DNA of 64,000 nt from contig CM049315.1 in assembly GCA_026874595.1 (NCBI GenBank), positions 16,699,664 to 16,763,663 of the forward strand, given 5' to 3'. This stretch comes from Sipunculus nudus. Lineage: Eukaryota > Annelida > Sipuncula > Golfingiida > Sipunculidae. How positions within the stretch are numbered: the stretch's first letter is position 1; each line of letters begins with the position of its first letter. Position numbers and translations under genes: made by a program. Shown here in pieces: positions 45,621 through 58,104 of this stretch. Under the pieces are notes generated by a model. The model was not told the origin of the DNA and did no database searches. It saw nothing but the letters and a program-made list of their open reading frames with translations.

Positions 45621-47920
45621 CAACACTATCAATTTCAAATTAAGATACGCTCTCCAATCACCTTTAACTGCACTAATCAGAACTTACTATACTTGCCTTA
45701 TACTTTTTTTTCTATATTTGTAGGCCCTATAAGACGCATGAAATAATATAAGTGATGGTTGTGCTGCAGCAGAAACAAGCAGAATTTAGTCCCTCACTAT
45801 AATTTTCGCTTCTTCAAGTAAAAATCACAATCGATTTACGTGTATGTTTTAACCATTTTTATGTATTCATGATTTTTTAAAAAAATATTTTTATATAGTA
45901 CCAACAAGAATATTGACTGATAAAAGCGAAGGCTATACAAACAAGAGAGTAATTGCCTCACCCAGTTGGGAGGGAATGTTTATATACGTTGATTATTTTA
46001 TTGCTATATATTAATACTTGGGTCCATGTGTGTTTCGCTGACGGGATTTTTATGGTTTGAATTTATTTTTCCCTTTAAGTATAAGTTCTCTTACTCGGCT
46101 GATAATCTTCAAAATTACCTTTGTTGAAAGTTATACTTTAATCTGACAAATATGAACCTGATATATATTTTGACCGTTGGCCTTATTTTTGAGGTCGTAC
46201 GCAACATTCACTATATTATCGGGCACTGAGTGACGGTGTTTGCGCTATACATGGATATTCAATATTGCTGATTTTCCTTCATATTTAATTTAAATTAAAT
46301 GTCTCCAACTACATGTATTTTAATGCAAAAGCAAATGTGGTTAAATCGTATCATATGTGTATAAGGTGAATGAAATTACAAATTGATTTGCGCTTGGACT
46401 CCATTTGCCACCTGATATAATGATATGTATGTATATACTCTATATATAATGAATAATAAATTGGTATACATATCAAATGGTTCTGAATGATTATTATGAG
46501 TTGTCATGCAATTGCATGTAAAAATCATGTGTTTTAGGCTTTGCATTTTAATGCAAATGCAGATGTAGAGTTTGTTGTAGCTCTGTATTTAACTGCAATG
46601 CAACATATTCACATGCAAAATCAAATGCCTGCATAGTGTCTAATGGTGGCTTTAATTAATTGATTTCCACATATTTCATATAGGCCTTTCCCATCACATC
46701 AGGACCTGTCTATCACCATTTTATAAAGATTGCTTTTGTTCATATATCGTTAATGTTAAGACAAGTCCATAAATCATATTGATTCTTGTCAGGGCCACCA
46801 ATTAATATCTCGCATCGATAGGCAAGTCGTGTCATCCTTAAACACCTGATATTTCCAATTAAGAAGTACAAACTAGCTATAGTACCTCCTCATCATTTTG
46901 AGCAGAGTTCCAAGCCGGTTTAGTTTTTGTAATAACCAGATGTCAAAAGCCTCCGCGCTGAACCTGCATGTGCGTGTAATTGGTTCCATTGCTAAACTGC
47001 ATTCACTGCTGTCGGGCCATTTATGTTTTCAGACTGAAAAATCTTCAGAAGGAATGAGGAAATATTCATGTTTGTGTTGATACTACGACTACATCCGGCG
47101 GCCGGGGTCTCCAGCTATGCCGGGCACGCGTTCGGCGGTTGTCGGCGGAAGAGCCCGATCAGTGTTTATTATCGTCAAACCGCGGACGACCCAAATATTT
47201 TTTTTTTTAACGAGAGGAACATCAGATCCTGGAGTCCCTGATAAACCACCAGCGTAGATCATCGTAAACACCGCACTTCATGTGCACTCGATGAGAGTGG
47301 GTTTTTGTTGTATTATGAACTGCTGTAGATTCTCCGCTCATTGAGTCGTGTTACCAGGGCCATGTTAAATGCTTTCAGGATGAATCTAAGGCCTGAGATA
47401 CTTCAGCTTACCCCACCTTTGTTGGTTCAACCAGTATAAACCTTATGCTGATTTTATTTCTGAGTTTCAGTATATCGAAAGGGGTAGAAAGTGGATTTGA
47501 CATTCCTACTTGTTCACGAGGTCACAAGGTTACCCATGGTAACCGTGCCGCTCCTCTGAGACTTCTTAATTTTGGTATCAGTCAATGATCAATATATCAG
47601 ATAATATTATGGGATGAAAGTAGCTAAGTGGTGTAAGGATCAGATTTAAAACCAATGATGAAATTATAACTTGGCCAAAGTAAAAAGGAACTTTTATTTA
47701 AAATCTTAAATATAAAAATTAACTAATAATGAACAAAAAGTCTAAAAAAGGCTTGCTTTTGCAAAAATGAAATATCTGATTAAATTAAAGTGATCATATA
47801 GATCTAAAGATGACAAACATGAAAGGGACACTACATTTTTATTGCTTAGTAATTAAACGGATTCCAATCGAACCATTCTTCTTTTAAATTTTCAACAATA
47901 GATACATACCCTAAGTTTAA

Positions 47921-47924
<4 letters not shown>
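45617..47924. other. No supportable gene
   Basis: AT-rich except for a GC-richer island at about 47090-47290, where a 60-codon minus frame is open (no ATG-based or splice support). Nothing else recognised. Confidence 0.4.

Positions 47925-47960
<36 letters not shown>
47925..47960. repeat. (CT)n microsatellite
   Basis: Eighteen CT dinucleotides. Confidence 0.96.
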
Positions 47961-47963
<3 letters not shown>

Positions 47964-50506
47964 CTAAGTATTTCATAACTCTTACTGATGATCATTTTCC
48001 CAACGAAACAGTTTATAAACATGGAACAGAGACGACGTTGTAGTAGTAATAAACCAAGTTATAATATTCACATGCATTAAAAGTTGCTTGGGCACCGCAA
48101 CTTAAGAGGTTTAACTTGTTTTCCTCACTGTCAAAACAAGATATCATAAATAGGAATACAGTTCTTAAGAAAGGAAACTCAGTGTAAATGAAAAATGTTC
48201 ATTAATTTCCTGATGTAAATATATATCTTATACCTGTTGACATGTAGCCTAATGCAGGCTGGTGTAGACCAGTATTTTAAGTGCTCATTCTATTTATATA
48301 CACATACCAAATTAACCACTTCCTGAATAGGGGCACGGATTTCAAATATATCAGACATTTGTCGGTCTTGAGGTCATTCCCAGGCACTCAGATACCAGAC
48401 AGATCGTGAAGAAAAAAGTCTTCGGAAGAAGCTAAACCTTTATACCTTATCTTTCAAGTTTACCTTACAGGGGACAAAATAGTTGTGGCTTAGGATTAAC
48501 AAGTTTGGCTTTCAACCGGACCAATTTCAGTTACAGGGCACTCAAAATGGTATAAAACTCTCTTTGTTTTAGCGTTTGTGGGGTTTCCCCGTGCATTATA
48601 AAGGCTTGTTCAGGTGAGGCCTTATTTGCACCTGTAAGACCTGAATGACTTATCGGGTGCTACAACAATGATTAGATAAGCTGGCCACCGCATTCATGAT
48701 GGCATCGCGCGTATGTGTAAATGAGTTCACACCTGCGAGAAAGTGTAAAATATTTCCTCAGTGTATATACCATATCTCTACCCAACACTTGACTGTTAAT
48801 TGTCTTTGTCCAATGTGTTATAGAAGTGGTGATTGGTGTAGCCAGATCAAGGCTTTATAATAATGCCTCACTAACATAAGATATTCGAATAAAACAATAT
48901 TGCATGTTTCAGTGTACTATACGCGGGACTAAATGTATACCATTACTTGTTCTATATGTATAAACGCATTTGTTCTTGTATTCTTGAATTTAATTTAAGA
49001 TTTTAATTGGGTGTTAACTGTCAAGGAGTAGTGAAACATCGTTTGTTTGAATGATGTTTTCTACGACGTATATAATTTGTATATTTTCATGGAATCATGC
49101 ATGCATATTCATCCCTAATACAGACAAGCATATATTACAAGTACTATTATAGAAACTATACGTTTTCCATGCAGCTGATGTTACTTTAATATTCTTTGAA
49201 AGGCATTTTTAACACACTTTTACTTTATGATGTGGCCGACTTTTAATACATTTATCTATTGTTAGTGACATATATACCTAGACATTTATAACAAATAATG
49301 TGGTAATAAAGACAAATAATAAGTTGTATACCATGATACTTACTTTCCATTTCTTTTTGCCCATGAAGCTAATTATATCAATGTATTTGAAGTTTACAAA
49401 TCACAATTCTGGTTTTACGTATTACACCTCTGAAAACACTAGACATTTGGAAGTAATCTAATTCAATACTTATAAGCAGCAGAACGTATCCAAAGTTGTG
49501 GAGCGCATATTTGTTTGTCCAGGATGGGGTAGCCTTTTTTCGAAAATATGTCCCAGACGAAATTTGGATTCTATTTTTAAAAACGAATATAAAATGAATC
49601 AAATTGAGGGGCTTTATTACAATGGTGATTAATTTTAAAAATATTTCTATAATGGAAACGACAATATTTGAATAATATTGTTTATTAATTGTTATCCGTA
49701 TAGGTGACAAGACTACAAATTGGTAAAAGTTTGGGGATGGGGTGGAGTGCTTCTGCCCCATCATGAAGGGTATTGAATTTCTACAGGAAAGTGACAGTCT
49801 ATATTATCTACATGTATACTAAAGGAGATCTTGAAGATCTTGAAGGCACGGAAGCGGATTCTTCAGGAATTACTACTTACATTCCTTGCGTGCCAAGCGT
49901 ACCAGCTGGCCGGGTGTCCCGTTGCTGAACCATGTCACTGAGGTGTAATATACAACAGAGAAACCTGCAAGTCAGGTCTGACTATCCCCGTTTAAAGTTT
50001 ACCTCAGTAATCTTAAATTGATATCATATAACCGGATATTTTATATATTACCCCCCCCCCCCCCTTTGCCTCGCAGCTAACTTTTAGTTTAATATCATGA
50101 CCATTTGTGTTTTCAACTCGTGTTCTTTTTATTGACTTAAAACCATGAATGATTTCACTTAAGCTAATTTCAAAACATGAAAAAAACTAAAAGCGGAGAA
50201 CCTAGAGTGTTAAATACAAATAAAAGATACATGTATATATTGATTAAGTTTATTTTATTATCCCGGAAGAAAAGAATGAGAAACAATAGATAAGTAGTGT
50301 AGTAGTCGTTTTCCTTTTCCATGTTGTCGTGGTTTATTTAGTTTGTCCGAAAAAAAGTATCTATCTGAACAAATATAATAAGAATCGTTGGTTAGAGGAT
50401 CGGGAGTTAGAAAGAAATCTTGAATCAGTTTCATCCCACCCCCCTCCCCCCTCCCCCGGCAATGTGAAGGTATGTTACCATACAAGTTACCGGGGGTATT
50501 ATGTAG
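47961..50506. other. No supportable gene; poly-C at 50050-50064
   Basis: A 128-codon minus frame (49764-49378) is dominated by I, F, N and K, as expected from AT-rich DNA, and shows no known motif. On the minus strand at about 49366-49342, ATGGGCAAAAAGAAATGG is followed by AAA|GTAAGT, a weak possible start exon. Confidence 0.35.
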
Positions 50507-50725
50507 CGGGGTAAACTCAAATCGCTACACCGGTGTAGCGTGTCTGTGGTGTTTGTTGTAGTATTAGCGTGGCCCGCACGTGGTGACTTAGTTCTAGGCC
50601 GCGGAGTTTTCATTGATAACATTCTAGTGTCCCGGAGTAAGAACTGGAACTGCCAAGATTGTCCCAGTCCTGCCAAGTACAGCACGGTGGACTTGATTAG
50701 AATGCGGCCAACGTCCAGCGTCTGA
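50507..50725 (+). other. GC-balanced island with a 60-70 codon open frame, unrecognised
   Basis: The frame begins with a hydrophobic run (SVVFVVVLAWPARG) followed by a segment with GRGVFIDNILVSRSKNWNCQ and ends in TGA. It looks like a short secreted peptide but has no ATG (GTG only). The opposite strand is also open. It could be a terminal exon or chance. Confidence 0.2.
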
Positions 50726-50890
50726 TACACGAGTACTTGGTGAAGGAACAGATGTCATGCCATGTTGCATGTCTTATCAAGTAACATAGATATTAATAAA
50801 ATATGCCAATATTAGTAATCTGCGTATACTGGCATGTACGATAATATGCTCTCTATACTGGCATACCATTATATATTTTGTGCTATTAAT

Positions 50891-50948
<58 letters not shown>
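50891..50948. repeat. Poly-C followed by (CT)n microsatellite
   Basis: About ten C then CT repeats to 50948. Confidence 0.96.
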
Positions 50949-50952
<4 letters not shown>

Positions 50953-52522
50953 CTCATAACCAAATTAATCAATCAGTATATGTGTGGATGTTTAACTTTA
51001 TTTCTGATCAATAGAGAGAGAACACACATCATAAACAATATCACCATAGATCATGTTATTCAGGATAGAAATAAACGGATCATATAATTCATTTATTATA
51101 CATACATTTGAGGAATAAAAATCTCATTATTTCCTAAGGTGAGGTGTCCCACGTTTTTCAACCATTAGAAACACAGGGAGCAATTTTTTTAAAGAAGAAA
51201 ACAAGTCGTCACATTATCATTTAAGTATATCTAGTAAATGGATTTTTTTCCAAACGTATATGCCTATATTGTTAGTCCCACCAACTGATAATAACATGCT
51301 ATATACAGTCATGTGCATTCATGCTGCAAACGATTTGGATTTAAAACAACCAGATATTGTTCTATCATATAGTCTTTCTTTACAATATTTCCACTAAGTC
51401 GGTGAAATGTCTCCTGTAATAAACAGAAATGTTGCCCGTCATCGAGATCAGTTTCATGCAGTAAAACAAAATTTGCAAATAAATGGCCAGATTTAAGAAT
51501 TCCTGAACTCAGTTTTAGCCCATGCAGTGGCTTAAAAAGATTTCACTTCGCTGAGCTCTCAGGTGAGATACTTTAACAGAGGAAATAAAGAGGTAAATCT
51601 ATTTTTGTTTGTTATTTTTCTTTTGTATTCGTGTCTGTCCCAGAGGCATTTGCGGGTATAAATAAAAATGTTTTTTAATATGATGTTCATGAAAAGTTGA
51701 CTGTTATGTATTATTCATTTGGCAAACTGTGACTTCCGTCGTAAGGAATGCAGTATTATTCACAAAAAGCTAATACCCACCCAAATTTAAATACCATATT
51801 TGGAGAGTATGCTATTATGTATTCACAGGACATCCCTGGTAACATCACGTTCCATGCCGTGACGTCATACGTTTTTCTATAAACAGAGGATGGGGTTGCC
51901 CTTGGTCACGAGGTTTGTGTGTACGGATGAGGCGGCCTATTGTTATGACACCACAGTATTATACCATCACAAAATGGTGCATGGGCTTTAACGGGATAAG
52001 TACGGTAATTGCACCGACTGACCTCCTGAGCCACAAAAATGTCGCGAGACCTGCTCGAAAGGGTCAATTGACACGGATCGCTCAATGAAGCGGTACTTGA
52101 CAACGGGCAGGTGTCTTTGTTGAACACTTATGAAGATCACAGAGAGACTTAAATCGCCCGCACCTTTCAGCACAATTCAGGCTATTAAATATCCCGTCTA
52201 TAGTATTATCGTAAAGCGTATATTTAGCCCGTATTACTTGGCTTGCATGGTGTTTCATTGTCCGCGATGCCAGTCTTTTAAAGTTAAGTGTGTGACAGAC
52301 CATTTGGAATAATAGACTGACATCATATATGCCCATGCGAAAATAAGAACCCTATTTTAAATTATGCGCCGAAGGTTCACACATATATATTTTATATATT
52401 AAGATATGGGTAAATACAATACGACGAGTTACCCCTGAATACTGTTTTTAAAAGTGAGTTATACATTAATTGGATACAGAACGCAAAAAGGAGTACAGAT
52501 ATGAGTTAAGCATTTAAGTATT

Positions 52523-52524
<2 letters not shown>
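50949..52524. other. No supportable gene
   Basis: Several overlapping short frames at 51906-52336 on both strands in a slightly GC-richer patch; none has splice context or a recognisable motif. Confidence 0.4.

Positions 52525-52609
<85 letters not shown>
52525..52609. repeat. (AT)n microsatellite, over 40 units
   Basis: Uninterrupted AT repeats. Confidence 0.97.
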
Positions 52610-52613
<4 letters not shown>

Positions 52614-53161
52614 CATGAGAGTTCTGACTAAATACTTAATACAAATATATGTCACCGTGTCCATGGTACATGTATATTTTGAAAAATAAAGGCGAAAATA
52701 ACATAAAATATCTAAAAAGGACTAAGACATAAATGATATATTTATGGATTAAAGACCAAACTCTCTCTCTCACCATGCACTCTGCGTCCAACTAATGTTC
52801 AACCTGAAGGTGTGTTCATGAGATAAATTACAAAACACAAACTGCCACACAAACCTTAAACAGAGAACAATGTATGTCAGTACCAGAATGGTTCAGAGAC
52901 TTAATAAATTAAAATAAGGAAAGGTTTTTTTCCACAAATTTCAAAATCTATATTTGGTGATCAAGGACATTACCCTGTGGTAAATTTATAGTAAAAATAA
53001 AATTTGTCATTTGCCAAAAATAATGAACAAAGATTGCTTCAAGTGAACACTAACGAATAATCAAAATGTGATTGTCTCTGCATACCATATAAGAGGTTAT
53101 ACCTCTGTATTGCAACTCAGTAAAGGAATTTACTGGTAATTAGATTTCATTATAATAATTT

Positions 53162-53163
<2 letters not shown>

Positions 53164-53223
<60 letters not shown>

Positions 53224-53230
53224 TAATAAT
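53164..53230. repeat. (AAT)n microsatellite
   Basis: About twenty AAT units with one A-rich interruption near the right end. Confidence 0.97.
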
Positions 53231-53523
53231 ACGTTCTCCTCCTTATGACACATTTCTCTTTGGGAGACTTGGTTGAAAACACTATAAAGAATTAAAAATG
53301 GATCTATTGTCATCAGGTATTGCACTTTTGAGATGACCCCTTAAGTGTCAGTGAGCGTGTCAACAGAAGCAGTTTCAAGTCAAGAGAAGTCCAGCTTCGT
53401 AATGCGGACAGTATATATACAAGCCAAGCCATGTTATAATAATTTACTGTATTTTAAAACAAGGTGAGACGCATTTTATATATACATACATATAAAAGTA
53501 AACAACGCAATACGTATTTGTAC

Positions 53524-53623
53524 CTGAATAGGCAGACCGTCGGATACCCAGTCTACAGTTCCTTCACAAAATTTGAATGTGACAAGAAATTCCTCTTCAA
53601 TGGCCCTGTCCGAGTCATATATG
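53524..53623 (-). CDS. Candidate 100-bp internal exon, product unknown
   Basis: On the minus strand AAAATACAGATTTTAG ends at 53624. The exon then has one base completing a codon, 33 full codons and CAG|GTACAA. The peptide contains YDSDRAIEEEFLVTFKFCEG and VDWVSDGLPIQ, with a balanced, protein-like composition in an AT-rich neighbourhood. The acceptor and length are typical of an animal internal exon; the donor is moderate. I do not recognise the family and see no partner exon in the window. Among the three short candidates this is the most convincing. Confidence 0.45.
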
Positions 53624-54241
53624 CTAAAATCTGTATTTTGTAATTAAACATAAAAACATCACAGGTTATCACACATTTCATGTAAAAATGTTAATTTATT
53701 TCAAATATTAAATAATTATGTATTTGAAAAGCTATTCCGGCAAAGTTGGCGGAGCGACAAAGTAGGCCGGGAGGAGGCGTCTTGGATATCTCAATGGATT
53801 GCTGGAGATTTCTTCCTTTTGAAAGACGGGCAAGCTTTTCAAATTTATTTTTCGCTAAATTGATTTCTCTTCCTATTAACCAATGTATACCATCAAATTG
53901 AACACCACAGATGCGAGGGAGTGAGTGTCTGGTCTGAGAGACAATATAGTTAACTGTGGTAATTCTGAAGAAGCCAGAACACGCTTCAGTTGATTATAAA
54001 CAGGAAATGAAGAGTCCCTATACATACTCCTATATCAAATCCTAATTACGTTAACTATGTAGCACCCTGTATGTTTGTTTCATTTCTGCGAAATTAAAAT
54101 GAGATAGGTTTTCTCAATCATTTTTTTTTTCCTTATTGTGATTTCAAATGATCACTAATATGTAAAAATTGTATTACGATGATCTTTTTGAGAGTTACAA
54201 GTTATTGTTCGGCCACATATGTATTTGTACGTTTGTATATA

Positions 54242-54415
54242 CAGTGAAACATCGCTTAACGACCAACTCAGTTTTGCGACCACCTCAATACAACGACTAT
54301 TGGTACACGATTTTTGTTACACTGTTTTGCTCTTTTTAACAGACCTCGCTTGAACGACCATCTAAAATGCGACCACTTATCGAGGCCCCGTTGGTGATCG
54401 TAATTTCGAGTTTTT
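54242..54415. mobile_element. Pogo/Tigger-like miniature element, right end lost
   Basis: TA then CAGTGAAACATCGCTTAACG / ACCAACTCAG..., with GCGACCACCTCAATACAACG inside. The right part holds the inverted words (CTCGCTTGAACGACCATCTA, GCGACCACTTATCGAGGCC) but no terminal CACTG. The left TIR is close to that of the intact element at 61728-61909. Confidence 0.6.
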
Positions 54416-56214
54416 TTTTATTAATTATATATATTACTATATATTAATATATATATAATTATACACATATATATCTACATATATATAATTCATGTATAAT
54501 ATATGCAATTATATATAATTATATTTATTAATATGTCATTAATATATATCTATAATGTATGTAACAATGCACTGAACAATCGATAAATTCGATGGAAAGC
54601 ATTTATCGACATTTGATATTGAATCGGCCTTTAGAAAACTTGATTAATTTCAATTGTAGCATTTACCGGGGGTTGTGTCATACTTTCTTTATATACAACA
54701 AATGCACCTCATAATTGAAGACATATTAACAATACATAACCATGGTTTAATATACACCAATTTTATAAATCGGCCAGTTTTATTTGCTTTCAATTATACT
54801 CATAAAATTATGAACGGAATTTGAATTACTATTGTGGAGGGTTAGCGCAAATACCTATGCAACAATTGGTATATTTGCAGGTAATTTGGATCATCGTGAT
54901 AAAGATTAAATCGATACCATTCGCATTATGAGAAAAAGCAATTTCTTTATCCTGCATGTACGACGGCCAAAGCCAATCACTGGTGCAGGGATCCGCCTCT
55001 GTTCCTAAGCTCGCCTGTGATGCAACAATGGAGTTTGTGGAACGTAATACAACGATTGATAAGGCTCTTGGCGGAAGAATAGCTGTAGTCACAGCCTATA
55101 TTCTTGTTTTCTACATCCTACAGTAGATACATGCAACGTGGTAATGCCAGATAAAATAAAATTATTATTACAGGTCTTATATATATAAACGCATAATTAG
55201 ATCATAAGGGTGATCAAAGTTACGACCTCAGCCCTTTTTTTCAAAATCATGGACCACATCTAGCGGGCCTGGACTGAAAATACTAATTTATGACAAAAAC
55301 TGTTCTTGATTTTCCTGTTTGTTTCACTACTTCACCGGATAACTGACTGTGAATGCAATCCATGACTACTGACATTCTTTGTTACTATTTACATCTATGA
55401 ATGGCATCAGTTAAGTTGAAAAACGCTGAGATACCCAAATCCTGAATTGGTAGCTCATAAAAGCGTGAGGACAGTAATCAATCTTTCTTGCATATACGGG
55501 CATTTCGTTACCAATGTGATTAGCAATGATTCATATGAAGAACAGACAATGATTAATATATATAATATATAGACACGATACATAATACACACAGACCTAC
55601 CAACACTTGTATATGTAATCCGTCATATAAGCTAAATGGACACATACACAAAACAAAGTCTTGAAACGCAAGACGCACGGATCCAGAGAAGGGCACAGAA
55701 AGCACTTGCCGCCCTTTAGCTTTCCATGTTTGTGCTGTCTTGCACACTTCGTACGCCCCTTTCAGTCAATTAGTATTTCATCTATGAGTGACATAAAGAA
55801 ATCAATCTTATGTCAAGTTTATCCCCTTCGTAACTATTTCTCCAATAATGTTCCCCCGTGTCAGCAAATCTCTCTTTTAACTTTATGAGAACTCAAAACA
55901 AACCAGTGGTTGAAAACTTATAGTAACCTCTTCGATGGACTGTCAGACGCAACTCATATATTTTTTCACTACAATAAGCTTTGTTACAGTTTGTATTACA
56001 ACATGCGATATTTATGTATATTAACATAATATTTATTTATAATATTATAATATTTATTTTATTCAACCCCCCTACATTTGGCCCGACAAAACCAATTTTG
56101 TTTTCGTACGTCATAGTTGGCCTAATATGCCCCCGGCTTAACAAGTTCCATTATTTAAGATATGGGCAAATGAACACATGGTCCTGTTTAAAGATTTTGG
56201 GTTAAAGATTTGGC
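54416..56214. other. No supportable gene
   Basis: AT-rich palindromic runs at 54420-54560. The 87-codon minus frame 55092-54829 is GC-richer at 54950-55090 but unrecognised. Other frames overlap on both strands. Confidence 0.35.
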
Positions 56215-56296
56215 TTACCTTTCATTGTGCCCCCCCGTATAGCAAAATGCTAGATCCGCCATAGTGTATTATCAGTGTTTATTCTGTACATGCCCC

Positions 56297-56344
<48 letters not shown>

Positions 56345-56498
56345 ATAACCATATAACCTGGTCCTTGCTCAAAAACGCCGAATGGGGATCAGAGGAAACG
56401 CAGAGACGGAACCTTACCTTTAATTGTGCCCCCCCCCCGTATAGCAAAATGTTGGATCCGCCATAGTGTATTATCAGTGTTTATTCTGTACATGCCCC

Positions 56499-56550
<52 letters not shown>

Positions 56551-56620
56551 ATAACCATATAACCTGGTCCTTGCTCAAAAACGCCGAAGGGGGGTCAGAG
56601 GAAACGCAGAGACGGAACCA
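56215..56620 (+). repeat. Tandem duplication, about 200-bp unit containing a (CT)n tract
   Basis: TTACCTTTCATTGTGCCCCC ... TAGATCCGCCATAGTGTATT ... (CT)n ... CAGAGACGGAACC is followed at once by a second copy starting TTACCTTTAATTGTGCCCCC near 56413. CT tracts at about 56302-56340 and 56503-56546 differ in length. GATCCGCC links it to the GGATCC dispersed family. Confidence 0.92.
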
Positions 56621-57218
56621 ACTACCCCCCCGGAACATCTAAAGATATCCAGGCATGGTTTGTACGCTGTGGTACATCCTACGTGAAACAGGATTTGACC
56701 TGTTTATCGTCAGCATTTCGGTACATGAACTATGATACGCATACTTCTGTGCTGATCCTCTGCTTTGCGGGATTTTCTTTCTAATTTTACTAGCTAATTT
56801 CTAACCCGAGTTTCCACAAAGTGCTAAACTCCAGGTTCTTGCATAACCATGCGAACTTTTCTTTGGAAGCCGGATTAAGTAATTCTGGCACTGAAAATGC
56901 TAAGGAATGAACACAGTCCTCGAGCTCAATGAACCCGAGCGGACCCTTATCACTTATCTAGAGTCCAATCTTCTATTCGATCCAGGGCTGATTTTGTTGA
57001 TGAGTTTCATCTTCTTGTATCCAGTGTAAATGGAATAGTTGTTTTCTATATCAGTTATGAATCAAGTATACATTGCTCTATGATCATTGAGAGGAAAATA
57101 TGATAATCAAAAGTGTTTTCACAGTGGCAAGTTGTTAGTTAGTAACCGGAATGTACTGTATATACGCTTCATGGATATGCATATACCCGCACACCTTTTG
57201 TTGGACTGTTTGTACTAT
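56621..57218. other. No gene seen
   Basis: No exon or repeat family recognised. Confidence 0.4.
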
Positions 57219-57239
57219 ATATATATATATATATATAAA

Positions 57240-57271
<32 letters not shown>

Positions 57272-57275
57272 ATAT

Positions 57276-57343
<68 letters not shown>
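57219..57343. repeat. (AT)n microsatellite abutting a solo LTR
   Basis: AT/TA repeats with a few breaks, ending directly at the LTR start. Confidence 0.96.
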
Positions 57344-57347
<4 letters not shown>

Positions 57348-58104
57348 ACAGGTGCTCTTTTTATTGTGTGACACGGGCGTAACTCCTGTTGTGGCACTCG
57401 TGTCTGGCCGCGTATTACATTCTATGTTTAATCCGTACTGGTTGAACTCTTGTTGTCGTGCTGGATTGGGGCGAGATCTACACCATGGTGTGTACGGCGA
57501 TGTTTTCTAGAGAATTCCTGAAACGCGTGTTTACTGTTGAGTAGGGTCCTTATAGACTGTTCGAGAAGTGGAAAATTCTCGGCTTGGGGTGTGAAGGTAT
57601 ATAAGGGACAAGAAGCAAGCAGAGAGAACAGCAGAGCAGATTCCAGCGGACGCAGAAGCGTGTGTCAGGACCTTTTCCGACGAATGCGGCAATTATAGAT
57701 TTTCATAGACTTTCTCATGGATTTTATATATTTGGACTTCAGTTTACTTTCTGGGTTGTTGCAAGAACTTTCCACTGGACTGCCATTCTCCGAGAGTATA
57801 CATTTAAAGAACTTATCGTGGTGACGGTATTGGTATCCAGGTACTGTGCACATTATTTTCTATGTGATTGTATTGACTTGTTGCTGTACCGCTGTTTTAC
57901 TGTATAATTGTATTAATTTAGTGTATTGTAATGTAAGGGTTCTTTTAAGAATAAATTATAGTTATTTGTTAACAAAAACCCACTTTATTCATTCCCCTAG
58001 ACATTTCACACTGCCTAGTGTTACAGAATCTAATTTTTTTATCTCCGTTACAGAATTTGTGTTCATCACGCATACGTGATCTGTTTATATTAGGTTCCGT
58101 AACA
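57344..58104 (+). mobile_element. Solo LTR (761 bp) of the same Ty3/gypsy family
   Basis: Begins TGTTACAGGTGCTCTTTTTA and ends TATTAGGTTCCGTAACA. ATAT flanks both sides (57340-57343 and 58105-58108). Its sequence matches the full element's LTRs read on the opposite strand, including the CATCACGCATACGTGATCTG word near the right end (58066-58085). No internal region remains. Confidence 0.92.
57598..57606 (+). promoter_or_regulatory. TATA box of the second solo LTR
   Basis: TATATAAGG, about 255 bases into the LTR, at the same relative position as in the other copies. Confidence 0.55.

Noticed and set aside
49378-49764. 128-codon minus-strand gene
   Set aside because: Composition (I, F, N, K) is what AT-rich DNA gives by chance; no motif or start context.
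56250-56466. Frames with (ER)n or (SL)n runs
   Set aside because: Translations of the CT/GA microsatellite inside the tandem duplication.
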